From the NCBI GenBank assembly GCA_021769525.1, contig JAETSQ010000011.1:1-56148 (forward strand): 56,148 bases of DNA. Direction: 5' to 3'. Below the pieces are notes generated by a model that saw only the letters and a list, made by a program, of their open reading frames with translations, was not told the DNA's origin and made no database searches. The DNA is from Oscillospiraceae bacterium (GTDB taxonomy: Bacteria; Bacillota; Clostridia; Oscillospirales; Ruminococcaceae). The position numbers were made by a program, and so were the translations under genes. Positions 8,581-16,907 of the stretch are shown piece by piece; the first letter of the stretch is position 1, and each line of letters starts with the position of its first letter.

Positions 8581-9033
8581 TCATCCCGCCGAGGCCACCC
8601 TGGCAAGATTTTGGCTCACAAGCTCATCGATGCGGTCCTCCTCCGCCTTGTTTACCTGGTGGCGGTACTCCTCCCGCTGCCGTTCCTCCAGCTTATCCAG
8701 CTTGGAGACCTCCTGGTTGGCGGCCACCACCACGCTCATCTGCTGTTCCACCCTGGCCTCCGCCTGCTCCAGGAGGGTCCGCTGCTCCTCGATCTGGAGG
8801 CGCAGGTTGTCCAACTGGGCGCTGAGCTTCCGCAGCTCGATGATGGTGGTGCCCTGCATCTGGGCCTTGACCATCTCCAGGGAGAGCCGCGCAAACTCCT
8901 CCTCCAGGCGGCGGAGGTGTTCCTCAATGCCGTCCCGCTCCGCCTTCAGCCGCTGGAGGGTGCCCTTTTCCTCATCCAGGAGGCGCTCCCGGTAGTCCCG
9001 CATAGCCTGTAGGGAAAAGTGGAATTTCTTCAC
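8581..9033 (-). CDS. fliJ: Flagellar export chaperone FliJ
   Basis: Central stalk of the flagellar export ATPase complex, working with FliI and FliH. 150 aa and almost entirely heptad-patterned coiled coil, with the FliJ opening KKFHFSLQAMRDYRERLLDEEK. I chose the GTG at 9033 because AAGGAGG sits six bases before it; the ATG at 9054 has no such site. It follows fliI directly. Confidence 0.88.
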   Translation of the reverse strand: MKKFHFSLQAMRDYRERLLDEEKGTLQRLKAERDGIEEHLRRLEEEFARLSLEMVKAQMQGTTIIELRKLSAQLDNLRLQIEEQRTLLEQAEARVEQQMSVVVAANQEVSKLDKLEERQREEYRHQVNKAEEDRIDELVSQNLARVASAG

Positions 9034-9057
9034 AAAAACCCTCCTTGGTCTCAAAGT

Positions 9058-10377
9058 TTATTCCGCCAGCTCCAGCATCTGCTGAACGGTGTCATCGAAG
9101 GTGATCTTGTTCCCCACCTCCTGCTGGAGGAGGTGGTTGATGGCATCGATGTGCCGGATGGCGTCATCCAGCTCCGGGTTGGAGCCGCTCTTGTAGGCCC
9201 CGATGGAGAGAAGGTCCCGGTTGTCCTGGTAGACGGACATCATATGGCGGATGCGCCCGGCGGCCTGCTTGTGGTCCGGCGCGGCGATGCTGTTCATCAG
9301 GCGGCTGATGCTGGCCAGCACATCGATGGCCGGGTAGTGGTTCTGCATAGCCAGCTTGCGGGAGAGGACGATATGCCCGTCCACGATGCCCCGCACCGTA
9401 TCGGATATGGGCTCGTTGGTGTCATCGCCTTCCACCAGCACCGTATAGATGCCGGTGATGGAGCCCTTTTCAAAGTTCCCGGAGCGCTCCAGGAGCTTTG
9501 GCAGCATGGTGTAGATGGAGGGGGTGTACCCGCGGGCCACCGGCGGCTCCCCGGTGGAAAGGCCGATCTCCCGCTGGGCCATGCAGAACCGGGTGAGGGA
9601 GTCCATCATCAGCAGGACGTCCTTCCCCTGGTCCCGGAAGTACTCGGCGATGGCGGTGGCGGTGAGGGCGCATTTGGAGCGCATCATGGCCGGCTGGTCC
9701 GAGGTGGCCACCACCAGGACGCTCCGAGAAAGGCCCTCCGGCCCCAGGTCCTTGTTGATGAACTCCACCAGCTCACGGCCCCGCTCCCCCACCAGGGCGA
9801 TGACGTTGATGTCCGCCTTGACGTTGCGGGCGATCATCCCCATCAGGGTGCTCTTCCCCACGCCGCTGCCGGCGAAGATGCCCATTCTCTGGCCCTTGCC
9901 GATGGTCAGAAGGCCGTCGATGGCCTTCACCCCCAGCTGGATGACCTGGGAGATAGGGGGGCGGTCCATGGGGTTGGAGTGGACCCCGTTGATGGGGTAA
10001 CGGGCCACCCGCTCGATGGGGGGGCCGCCGTCGATGGGATTGCCCAGGGCGTCGATGGTCCTGCCCACCATATCCGGGCCCACGCCGATCTCCAGCTTAT
10101 CGCCGGTGTTCACCACGATGCTCCCGGCGCCGATGCCGTCCACTTCCTCGTAGGGCATCAGCTGAACGATGCTGCCCTGGAGGCCCACCACCTCCGCCAC
10201 CACCCGGTGGCTGTCGTCCACCCAGATCTCGCAGATGTCCCCCACGTTGCAGGAGAGGCCGGTGGCCTCCACCGTCAGGCCCATCACTTTGCTGATCTTT
10301 CCCTTGTAGGTGTAGAGGTCGCTGAGGCGGAGCATCCTCTGGTAGCTGCTGATGTCGATGAGGCGTTGTTCCGTCAC
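9058..10377 (-). CDS. fliI: Flagellum-specific ATPase FliI
   Basis: ATPase that energises type III export of flagellar subunits. 439 aa from the GTG at 10377, the usual family length; GGAGG lies just upstream and the longer frame from 10410 adds a non-conserved leader. Walker A is GSGVGKSTLMG (about residue 165), Walker B is DVLLMMDSLTRF (about 245), and the family block STGEPPVARGYTPSIYTMLPKLLERSG follows in register. F1-beta-like fold. It is preceded by fliH, which regulates it. Confidence 0.96.
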   Translation of the reverse strand: MTEQRLIDISSYQRMLRLSDLYTYKGKISKVMGLTVEATGLSCNVGDICEIWVDDSHRVVAEVVGLQGSIVQLMPYEEVDGIGAGSIVVNTGDKLEIGVGPDMVGRTIDALGNPIDGGPPIERVARYPINGVHSNPMDRPPISQVIQLGVKAIDGLLTIGKGQRMGIFAGSGVGKSTLMGMIARNVKADINVIALVGERGRELVEFINKDLGPEGLSRSVLVVATSDQPAMMRSKCALTATAIAEYFRDQGKDVLLMMDSLTRFCMAQREIGLSTGEPPVARGYTPSIYTMLPKLLERSGNFEKGSITGIYTVLVEGDDTNEPISDTVRGIVDGHIVLSRKLAMQNHYPAIDVLASISRLMNSIAAPDHKQAAGRIRHMMSVYQDNRDLLSIGAYKSGSNPELDDAIRHIDAINHLLQQEVGNKITFDDTVQQMLELAE

Positions 10378-10399
10378 AGGTCCTCCCCCCTTTGTCTGC

Positions 10400-11218
10400 T
10401 TATCCCTCAAACAGGGTCTTCAGATTCTCCAGCTGGGTGGAGACCGAAGCGTCCACGATCCCTTCCGGGGTGTGGACCACGCAGGTGCCCGCCGGGCCGT
10501 CTCCAGGGACGACATCCACCGGGGGCAGCCCCGGACGCCCGGCCAGATCCTGCTTCAGCTCCTCCGCCAGGCCGGGCAGCCGGTCGGAGACCTGCACGCT
10601 GATCCATTCCGTATTCTTCACCGAGGAGACGGCCTTCTGCACCAGCGGCTGCATCAGCTCTTTGTGCTGGAGGATGGCCTCGTCCAGGAGCTTCTGGGCG
10701 ATGTCCAGGGCCAGGGCGGAAAGCCCCTCCCGGTACTGCCGGAAGAACTCCTTTTGGTCCTTCTGGAGCCGTTCCATCAGCCGGTCCAGCTCCGCCAGCC
10801 GCCCGCTGACCGCCTCACGCTTTTCCTGGTAGGCGGCCTGGTAGCCGGCCTTCCGGGCTTCTTCTCGGATCTTTCCCGCCTCGGCCTGGGCCTGCTCCAG
10901 CATCTTTTCCCGCTCCGTCTTTGCAGTTTGCAGGATGCGCTGGGCCAGCTCCTCCGCCTTCTGGCGGGCCTCTGTCTCCAGCATCTTTTCCCGCCGGCGC
11001 CGTTCCTCCTCCCAGCGCCGCTGCTCCGCCTCCCGGTCCCGGATCTCTTCCTTCGGGGGAGGGGCGGTCTCGTCGGGGAGGGGCTGCGCCTCTCCGGCCG
11101 CTTCCTCCTGCTCCTCTTCCGGAGGAGGGGGCGGCGGGAGGTCGTCGGGGATGCGGTACACCTCGTCCGAGGGGTCCAGCCGGGCTGTCTTGATGACCTT
11201 AGGCAAGGATCTCATCAC
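10400..11218 (-). CDS. fliH: Flagellar assembly protein FliH
   Basis: Peripheral stator of the export ATPase, linking FliI to the C-ring. 272 aa. The first ~65 residues are Pro/Glu-rich, followed by a long coiled coil (about 70-160) and a compact C-terminal domain (GLPPVDVVPGDGPAGTCVVHTPEGIVDASV), which is the FliH/YscL end. It overlaps the fliG stop by 20 bases, typical of tight coupling in this operon. Confidence 0.88.
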   Translation of the reverse strand: MMRSLPKVIKTARLDPSDEVYRIPDDLPPPPPPEEEQEEAAGEAQPLPDETAPPPKEEIRDREAEQRRWEEERRRREKMLETEARQKAEELAQRILQTAKTEREKMLEQAQAEAGKIREEARKAGYQAAYQEKREAVSGRLAELDRLMERLQKDQKEFFRQYREGLSALALDIAQKLLDEAILQHKELMQPLVQKAVSSVKNTEWISVQVSDRLPGLAEELKQDLAGRPGLPPVDVVPGDGPAGTCVVHTPEGIVDASVSTQLENLKTLFEG

Positions 11219-12203
11219 CCTCTCCTCTGGCGATCACGATCTCCCCAGCTTCTTCAAGCTGCCTTATGATGCCAACGATCTTCTGCTGGGCCTCCTCCAC
11301 GTCCCGCATACGGATGTTGTGCAGGTACTGGATGTCCTGCTCCACCGATTCCCGCATTCTGGAGGACATATTTTGGAGGATGAGCTGCTTGACGTCCTCG
11401 TTGGCGGATTTGAGAGCCACCGCCAGGTCCTTGGTGTCCACCTCCCGGATGAAGCGCTGGATGGTCATGCTGTCCAGGGTAGCGATGTCCTCGAAGACGA
11501 ACATCAGCTTGTGGATCTCCTCGGCCAGGGCCGCGTCCTTCTCGCCCAGCTCGTCGAAGATGAACTTCTCGGTAGCGCGGTCCACGCGGTTCATGATCTC
11601 CGCGATGTAAGGCACGCCGCCCACCTCCACCTGGTCTGCGGTGACGATGGCGGAGAACCTCTTTTCCAGGGTCGTCTCCACCAATTTTATCATCTCCGGG
11701 GAGACCCGGTCCAGCTCCGCGATGCGCTTGATGACATCCAGCTGGATGCCCCGCGGCAGCTCCGCGATGATCTGGGCCGCCTGGTCGCTGCGGGCGTAGG
11801 AGAGGATGAGGGCGATGGTCTGGGGATGCTCGTTCTGGAGGATCATCTGGATATTTTTGCTGTCCGCCTTGCGGATGAACTCGAAGGACTTCGAGCGCAG
11901 AGACTTGCTCAGCCGCTCCATAAAGGAGGATGCCTGCTGCTGGCCGAAGGCCTTTTCCAGCACATCCTTGGCGTAGAGGACGCCGCCCTCGTTGATGACC
12001 TTCTGGGTGATGCAGAGGCCGTAGAAGTCCTCCACCGTGCTCTGCATCTGTTCCGGGGAAAGACGGTCCAGCTTGGCGATCTCCAGGGAGATCTGCTCGA
12101 CCTCTTCCTCACTCAGGAATTTATACACCTCGGAGGCCCGCTCCGCGCCCAGAGCGATGATGACCGCCGCGGCCTTCTTTACAGGAGTAAGGGCTTCAGC
12201 CAT
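11199..12203 (-). CDS. fliG: Flagellar motor switch protein FliG
   Basis: Rotor protein that transmits MotA torque and binds FliM and FliF. 334 aa. Visible features include the N-terminal FliF-binding region (KKAAAVIIALGAERASEVYKFL), the EHPQTIALILSY motif of the middle domain, and the C-terminal charged torque helix with the segment FVFEDIATLDSMTIQRFIREVD. One base separates its start region from the fliF stop, and fliH overlaps its end. Confidence 0.96.
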   Translation of the reverse strand: MAEALTPVKKAAAVIIALGAERASEVYKFLSEEEVEQISLEIAKLDRLSPEQMQSTVEDFYGLCITQKVINEGGVLYAKDVLEKAFGQQQASSFMERLSKSLRSKSFEFIRKADSKNIQMILQNEHPQTIALILSYARSDQAAQIIAELPRGIQLDVIKRIAELDRVSPEMIKLVETTLEKRFSAIVTADQVEVGGVPYIAEIMNRVDRATEKFIFDELGEKDAALAEEIHKLMFVFEDIATLDSMTIQRFIREVDTKDLAVALKSANEDVKQLILQNMSSRMRESVEQDIQYLHNIRMRDVEEAQQKIVGIIRQLEEAGEIVIARGEGDEILA

Positions 12204-12204
12204 A

Positions 12205-13788
12205 TCACTGTTCCTCCTTTAAGAGAGACCGCAACAGGGAGGCCGTGATCTCCGGATTTTCCTTGGCGAAGTCCCGGATCTCCTGGGTGATGGCGCTTTC
12301 CACCTGGTTGGAATTGGCCAGGGCCTCGTTCTGGAGCATTCTCTTGTGTTCCTCGATCTCCTTGTTGATGTTGTCCTGGGTAAGGGTATCGGCCGCCGCG
12401 GCCTCTGCCTCCTGCTGCTTTTTCTTCTTGTTCCGCAGGGCCAGAAGGATCACCACCACCAGCAGGATCACAAAGAGGATGGAGAGGCCCAGGATCAGCA
12501 GCAGCCGCTGCCGCGCCGTCAGCCCCCGTCCCATGGTCTGCTGGCTGCCGTCAAAGTTCAGGTTGGTGACGCTGATGTTATCGGAGGTGATGTTCACCGC
12601 CTTGGAGATGAGGTCGATGAGGGTCTCCTCCACGTCGATGTTGTAGTTGGCATCGTTGACGATCACCGCCACCGAGGCCCGCTGGAGCACCGGCTCCCCC
12701 TTCTCGATCTGGGTCATTATGTAGCCCACTTCATAGTCGATGTGCCGGTGGTAATCGGTGGCGCTGGCGTTGCCGGTGCCGTCATCGTTGGGGTAGATGG
12801 GCGGGGCGTCGGTGTTGTTTTCCTCCCCCACGATGCCCCCCGCCGCCACCGAGCCGTTGAGGGAGTAGTCCTCCTCAAAATGGGTGCGGGTGCCCTCGTT
12901 GTTGTACTGCTTGGATTCGGACATCATCTTGTCGTAATCCAGGGCCACGGTGGCCACCGCGGTGACCCCATCGCTGCCGTACCGGCCGGAAAGGAGGCGC
13001 TTTACGTTGTCCTCGATCTGCTTTGCGATGAGGCGCTCGTACTCCAGCCGCTGGACGCTGTAGTAGCCCTTGGTGTTGGGGTCGTCCACCCCGGTCATCT
13101 CGATGCCGGTGGCGGCGTCGACCACCACCACATTGGAGGGGTCCAGCTTGGGGATGCCGGTGGCAACCAGGTGCTTGATGGCGCTCACCCGCTCCGGGCT
13201 CAGCTCGTACCCGGTCTTCATCCGCACGGTGACACCGGCGGTGCTCACCTGCTGGTTGGTCTGGTCCCAGATGTAGTTGCTGCTTTCCGGCACGGTGTAC
13301 TGCACCACCGCGTCCTCAATGCCCGTCTGGCGCATCAGGGTCTTCTGCACATCCTCCTGGGTCTGGAAGAGCAGGCCGGTCCTCTTCTCAAACTCGGTGG
13401 CGGTAAAGCCGGCGAAGTTGGAGAAGGTATCGTAGCTGAGGGCGGTCTTGGGGTAGCCCTTGCTGTTGAGCTGGAAGACCAGGTCGTCCCACATCTCGGA
13501 AGGGACCAGCACCTGGCCCCGGTTATCGATCTGGGGCTGCACGCCCATCTCCTGGAGGGTGGCGTAGACCTGGGCGCTTTCATCGTTGGACATACCGGGG
13601 AAGATGACCCGCATACTGTTCTTCCCCACATTGATGAGAATGGTTACCAAAATAAGGAGGAAAAGCAAAAGGCTTCCTCCGGCGGCGATAAGTATTTTGG
13701 TTTTTTTGGAGAGCTTTGCCCAGAAGGCCTTGAACTTTTCCCACTGGCCTTTGAGGAAATCAAGGAACTCTTTGAAATTAAATTTCAT
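12205..13788 (-). CDS. fliF: Flagellar MS-ring protein FliF
   Basis: Forms the membrane MS ring on which the rotor is assembled. 527 aa. There are two membrane helices: about residues 31-52 (ILIAAGGSLLLFLLILVTIL) and about 435-458 (LLLILGLSILFVILLVVVILL). Between them lie the YscJ-type ring-building motifs (DESAQVYATLQEMGV; EFEKRTGLLFQTQEDVQKTL). The C-terminal tail that binds FliG is Glu/Gln-rich. It follows fliE with a 154-base gap that contains no gene. Confidence 0.96.
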   Translation of the reverse strand: MKFNFKEFLDFLKGQWEKFKAFWAKLSKKTKILIAAGGSLLLFLLILVTILINVGKNSMRVIFPGMSNDESAQVYATLQEMGVQPQIDNRGQVLVPSEMWDDLVFQLNSKGYPKTALSYDTFSNFAGFTATEFEKRTGLLFQTQEDVQKTLMRQTGIEDAVVQYTVPESSNYIWDQTNQQVSTAGVTVRMKTGYELSPERVSAIKHLVATGIPKLDPSNVVVVDAATGIEMTGVDDPNTKGYYSVQRLEYERLIAKQIEDNVKRLLSGRYGSDGVTAVATVALDYDKMMSESKQYNNEGTRTHFEEDYSLNGSVAAGGIVGEENNTDAPPIYPNDDGTGNASATDYHRHIDYEVGYIMTQIEKGEPVLQRASVAVIVNDANYNIDVEETLIDLISKAVNITSDNISVTNLNFDGSQQTMGRGLTARQRLLLILGLSILFVILLVVVILLALRNKKKKQQEAEAAAADTLTQDNINKEIEEHKRMLQNEALANSNQVESAITQEIRDFAKENPEITASLLRSLLKEEQ

Positions 13789-13942
13789 TCGTCTTTCCTT
13801 ACTCTATCATCCAAATTTTTGTTCGGAGCCCGCTCCCGCCGCTTGGCAAGGGGTCCCGGAACCCGTCTTTCGTCTCATGCTCCGATGCCCGGCGCGGCGC
13901 CCCGCGGCAGGACGCAAGACGGGGCCCTTAACAGGAGGTTCT

Positions 13943-14248
13943 TTAGATCTGCATCTGCATGATCTCCTTGTAGGCACTCACCGCGCGGGAGGTCAGCTGC
14001 ACCGCCGTCTCCACCGCGGTGGCCTCCATGGCAGAATTGATCATCATGGAATGCAGGCTCTCCACATTCCCCATGGCCAGATCGTAGGAATCCGCCGCCG
14101 TGGCTTGCTGAGCCTGCTGAAGAGTATCGATAGCCTCCTGCATGATGCTGGCGAAAGACTGCCCCCCCTCCTGGGGGACTGCTCTCTTCCGGGCCTCCGG
14201 GCCCTGCTCCTGAATGGAGGGAAGATTGCTTAAAGGCACCAAATACAT
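13943..14248 (-). CDS. fliE: Flagellar hook-basal body protein FliE
   Basis: Rod adaptor between the MS ring and the rod. 101 aa from the ATG at 14248 (GGGAGG eight bases upstream); an upstream ATG at 14281 lacks a good site and adds non-conserved residues. The conserved core is SFASIMQEAIDTLQQAQQATAADSYDLAMG and VETAVQLTSRAVSAYKEIMQMQI. First gene of the operon here; in many Firmicutes flgB and flgC come immediately before fliE, but they are absent from this window. Confidence 0.92.
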   Translation of the reverse strand: MYLVPLSNLPSIQEQGPEARKRAVPQEGGQSFASIMQEAIDTLQQAQQATAADSYDLAMGNVESLHSMMINSAMEATAVETAVQLTSRAVSAYKEIMQMQI

Positions 14249-14358
14249 CCTGTAAACCTCCCGAAAGCAGACACAACACAAACCCCTACCCGATCTGCCG
14301 GCCGTACAGAGGCGATATTGTACCTGCGAATTTAAAACTTGGCATTATAACCTATTTC

Positions 14359-14387
14359 ATTATATACAGTTTCTTCCCGGCTGTAAA
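14359..14387 (-). promoter_or_regulatory. Sigma-A-like promoter of the fli operon
   Basis: On the minus strand TTTACA (14382-14387) and TATAAT (14359-14364) are spaced by 17 bases, about 110 bases before the fliE start. The near-consensus elements suggest vegetative rather than sigma-28 control of the early operon. Confidence 0.75.
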
Positions 14388-14576
14388 GAGCAAATCCGAC
14401 AAATTCTTGCGCGTTCCCTTGCTGAAATCTTACCAACAAACCTGGAGATTTTTGGGGCGGCCGCCTTATTTCCCCCCTTTCCCGCGCTTTCGGACAGCCC
14501 CCGGCCCCCGATGGTCAATGAAATATATGTCCCACCGATGCCGAATATACGTAAGGAAACACCGCCGCCGGACAGA

Positions 14577-14609
14577 GAAAAAACCCCTGGCGCGCAAGGG
14601 CTTTTTCCT
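14577..14609 (-). terminator. Intrinsic terminator after cheV
   Basis: Minus strand: GCCCTTG, loop CGCG, CCAGGGG, then TTTTTT; an A-run also precedes the stem. It lies about 35 bases beyond the cheV stop and separates cheV from the fli operon. Confidence 0.7.
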
Positions 14610-14642
14610 AACTATCTGCGGCTTTGGCACGTAGACCTTTTT

Positions 14643-15575
14643 CTACGCCTTGGGCTTTGTGTCCAGGATCAGGCGGTCGATAAGCGCTACAAGGTTTGCG
14701 ATCTCCGGCTTGGAAAGCTGGGCGTCGGCACCTACCTGCTCGCCCTTGCGGCGCATCTCATCGTTGATGAGGGAGGAGAAGTGGATGACGGGGAGCTGGC
14801 GGAGGACCGAATCCCCCTTGATGAGCTTGGTGAGGTGGTGGCCGTCCATCTGGGGCATCTCGATGTCGGTGACCACACAGCAGACGTGGTTGGTGATGGG
14901 GTCGCCGTCGTTTTTGGCCTCCACCAGGAAGTCCCAGGCCTCCTGCCCGTTGTCGGTGACGATGAGGTTCACATAGCCGGCCTTCCGCAGAGATTCGGTG
15001 ATCATCCGGGAGAGGAGCATGGAGTCCTCCGCCAGGAGGATCGGCTTCTCGCTGCGCTCTCTGGGGCCCATCTTGTCGATGTCCTCCACCTGGATGCCCA
15101 GGTCGGGGCTGATCTCGGAGACGATCTTCTCAAAGTCCAGGATGGTGATGAGGTGGTTCTCAAAGTCCGCGATGCCGGTGGCCACGCCCTCCCGGCCGCC
15201 GTAGATGATGCGGTCCGGCTTCTTGATCTGCTGCCAGGAGATGCGGGCAATGCCCACCACGCTGTGTACATGGAAGGCAAAATTGTGATTATTGAAGTTG
15301 GTGATGATGAAGATGTCCCGCTCCGGGTTGGTGGAGGGGGGCAGCCCCAGGTAGCTGGACAGGTCGATGACGGTGATGACCATATCGCGGGATTTAAAGA
15401 TCCCCTCAATATCCGCCTGGGCCTTCTGCATAGGCTTGACCGGGCAGGTCATCATGATCTCCAGGACCTTAGCCACATTGATGCCAAAGGTCTCCCCCGC
15501 AATGGTGAATTCCATGATCTCAAGTTCATTGGTGCCGGATTCCAGGAGGATCTCTGTTTGTCTTTCCATTTGCAT
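14643..15575 (-). CDS. cheV: Chemotaxis coupling protein CheV
   Basis: Couples chemoreceptors to CheA and adapts through phosphorylation. 310 aa with two domains: an N-terminal CheW domain (about residues 15-160) and a C-terminal response-regulator receiver (about 175-305). The receiver has an acidic pocket (ILLAEDS), the phosphoacceptor Asp in VVTDIEMPQMDG, and the conserved Lys in QLSKPE. Such fusions define CheV. The start may be the ATG at 15575 or 15569; neither has a strong site. It is transcribed toward the flagellar operon but has its own promoter and terminator. Confidence 0.93.
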   Translation of the reverse strand: MQMERQTEILLESGTNELEIMEFTIAGETFGINVAKVLEIMMTCPVKPMQKAQADIEGIFKSRDMVITVIDLSSYLGLPPSTNPERDIFIITNFNNHNFAFHVHSVVGIARISWQQIKKPDRIIYGGREGVATGIADFENHLITILDFEKIVSEISPDLGIQVEDIDKMGPRERSEKPILLAEDSMLLSRMITESLRKAGYVNLIVTDNGQEAWDFLVEAKNDGDPITNHVCCVVTDIEMPQMDGHHLTKLIKGDSVLRQLPVIHFSSLINDEMRRKGEQVGADAQLSKPEIANLVALIDRLILDTKPKA

Positions 15576-15651
15576 GATTCACAGCCGCCCTTCCACTTTG
15601 CAGTTGATTTTGTATCTTTGCTTGCCCGATGGCATATCTACTCTTATACTA

Positions 15652-15679
15652 ATTATCGGATATTTTGGGGAAAAGTCAA
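15652..15679 (-). promoter_or_regulatory. Sigma-A-like promoter of cheV
   Basis: Minus strand TTGACT (15674-15679) and GATAAT (15652-15657), spacing 16, about 75 bases upstream of cheV. Confidence 0.6.
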
Positions 15680-15902
15680 GGGGGGAGTATGATTTTTTTA
15701 TAACACACTCCCCTATATAATAAGGTATCCCTATAATCTTTCCCCTTGGGTCGCCCTCCGCCTCTGCCCGGTCCTTGGGAGGGAATTTTTCTTGCGTCCA
15801 TTCCCGTGTTAGAAGTTGTGACAGTCACAGCCCCATATCGGTAATGTTTTACAGAAGCGCACCCTCCCCTTTGTAGGATTCGCAGAATCTTTTTGGTTCT
15901 GA

Positions 15903-15930
15903 TTGACATTTGCAAAACCTTTCTTATACT
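15903..15930 (+). promoter_or_regulatory. Sigma-A-like promoter of the sugar-acid operon
   Basis: TTGACA (15903-15908) and TATACT (15925-15930), spacing 16, about 70 bases before the DeoR-family start codon. Confidence 0.65.
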
Positions 15931-16000
15931 GGATATATACGGCAAAATTTGCGAATAAACTATGACCAGGTAATTACAAAACTATGAAAGGGCGGATTTG

Positions 16001-16765
16001 ATGGCCTTTCTTCCCGAAGAACGGCGGAAAAAGATCCTGGAGATCCTCAATGAAAGCGGCTCCGTCACTATTGGGGAGCTGGCCCGCCGTTTTGGAGTCA
16101 GCGAGATGACCATCCGCCGGGACCTGGACCGGTGCAGGGTCACCGGCCGCCTGGAGCGGTGCCGCGGAGGCGCGGTGCTCCGGGGGGACAATGTGGGGGA
16201 GGAGGACTACAGCAAGAAGCGCTCCGCCAACCTGGAGGTAAAGCGGCGCATCGCCGCCTGCTGCGCCGGCCTTGTCACTGAGGGGATGCAGATCTTCCTG
16301 GACGCCGGCACCACCACCTTCTCCATCGCCCAGGAGCTGCTCACCGTCCCCGGCATCACCTTCCTGACCAACGACCTGAAAACCGCCCTCTTTCTTTCCC
16401 GCCACCGGCGGGATGTCATCTTTGTGGGGGGACATATCCAGAACAGCACCGGCAGCGCGGTGGGCCCCCTCACCCTGGAGATGATGCAGGAGTTCTTTGT
16501 GGACATCGCCTTTGTGGGCACCGCCTGCATCAACGAGAATTTTGACGTCCTCACCCCCACCATCGAAAAGGCCTTTATGAAGCGGGCGGTCCTCCGCAGC
16601 GCCAAGGAGTGCTTTCTGGCGGCGGATTCCTCCAAGTTCCACCGCAGCGCCCTGGTGCGCATCAACAGCCTTTCCGACTACACCGCGGTGGTCACCGATT
16701 ACCGCCTTGCCGAGGAGGAAAAACGCCTGGCGGAAACGAAGAAGATCGAGTTCATACAGGTGTAG
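16001..16765 (+). CDS. DeoR/GlpR family transcriptional regulator
   Basis: 254 aa. The N-terminal winged helix-turn-helix has the DeoR signature: PEERRKKILEILNESGSVTIGELARRFGVSEMTIRRDLD. The C-terminal DeoRC sensor domain (about 75-235) has the usual DAGTTTFSIAQEL and GTACINENFDVLTPTIEKAFMKR motifs, which bind phosphorylated sugars in this family. I take the ATG at 16001 rather than the TTG at 15998, with AAAGGG upstream. It stands first in a cluster for sugar-acid uptake and catabolism, so it probably controls that cluster in response to a phosphorylated intermediate (inference). Confidence 0.9.
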   Translation: MAFLPEERRKKILEILNESGSVTIGELARRFGVSEMTIRRDLDRCRVTGRLERCRGGAVLRGDNVGEEDYSKKRSANLEVKRRIAACCAGLVTEGMQIFLDAGTTTFSIAQELLTVPGITFLTNDLKTALFLSRHRRDVIFVGGHIQNSTGSAVGPLTLEMMQEFFVDIAFVGTACINENFDVLTPTIEKAFMKRAVLRSAKECFLAADSSKFHRSALVRINSLSDYTAVVTDYRLAEEEKRLAETKKIEFIQV

Positions 16766-16790
16766 CGGGGGCTCCGCCCCCTGCACCCCC

Positions 16791-16842
16791 GCTTCTTTTT
16801 CTTTTCACGGGAACAAGAAAAAGAAGCAAAAAGAAAAGCGGC
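16791..16842 (+). repeat. Dispersed palindromic repeat, copy A
   Basis: CTTCTTTTTCTT, loop, CAAGAAAAAGAAG, followed by the conserved tail CAAAAAGAAAAGCGGCC. A GC-rich hairpin (GGGGGCTCCGCCCCC, about 16767-16781) precedes it. It lies directly after the DeoR stop in the same orientation as the gene, so it could act as a terminator. Confidence 0.75.
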
Positions 16843-16907
16843 CAAACTTTTCTACCCGCCCTGCCGTCCTTCTTTTTAAGGAACAAAAAATTTCGGAGGT
16901 GAAGCAA

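Larger units (their letters stand above)
14249..14642. other. Gene-free stretch between cheV and fliE
   Basis: About 390 bases containing the cheV terminator (14577-14609), the fliE promoter (14359-14387) and a long 5' leader. Open frames here lack homology and Shine-Dalgarno sites. No riboswitch fold was recognised. Confidence 0.7.
15576..16000. other. Divergent intergenic region, cheV / deoR
   Basis: A 425-base gene-free region with divergent promoters for cheV (15652-15679) and the DeoR gene (15903-15930). It is AT-rich relative to the neighbouring genes. An 89-codon minus-strand frame here has no homology or Shine-Dalgarno site and is not called. Confidence 0.6.

Noticed and set aside
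786-13962. Long plus-strand open frames opposite the flagellar genes
   Set aside because: They mirror the GC-rich minus-strand genes, have biased composition, no homology and no ribosome sites.
15676-15945. 89-codon minus-strand frame between cheV and deoR
   Set aside because: It spans both promoters, has no Shine-Dalgarno site and no recognisable domain.
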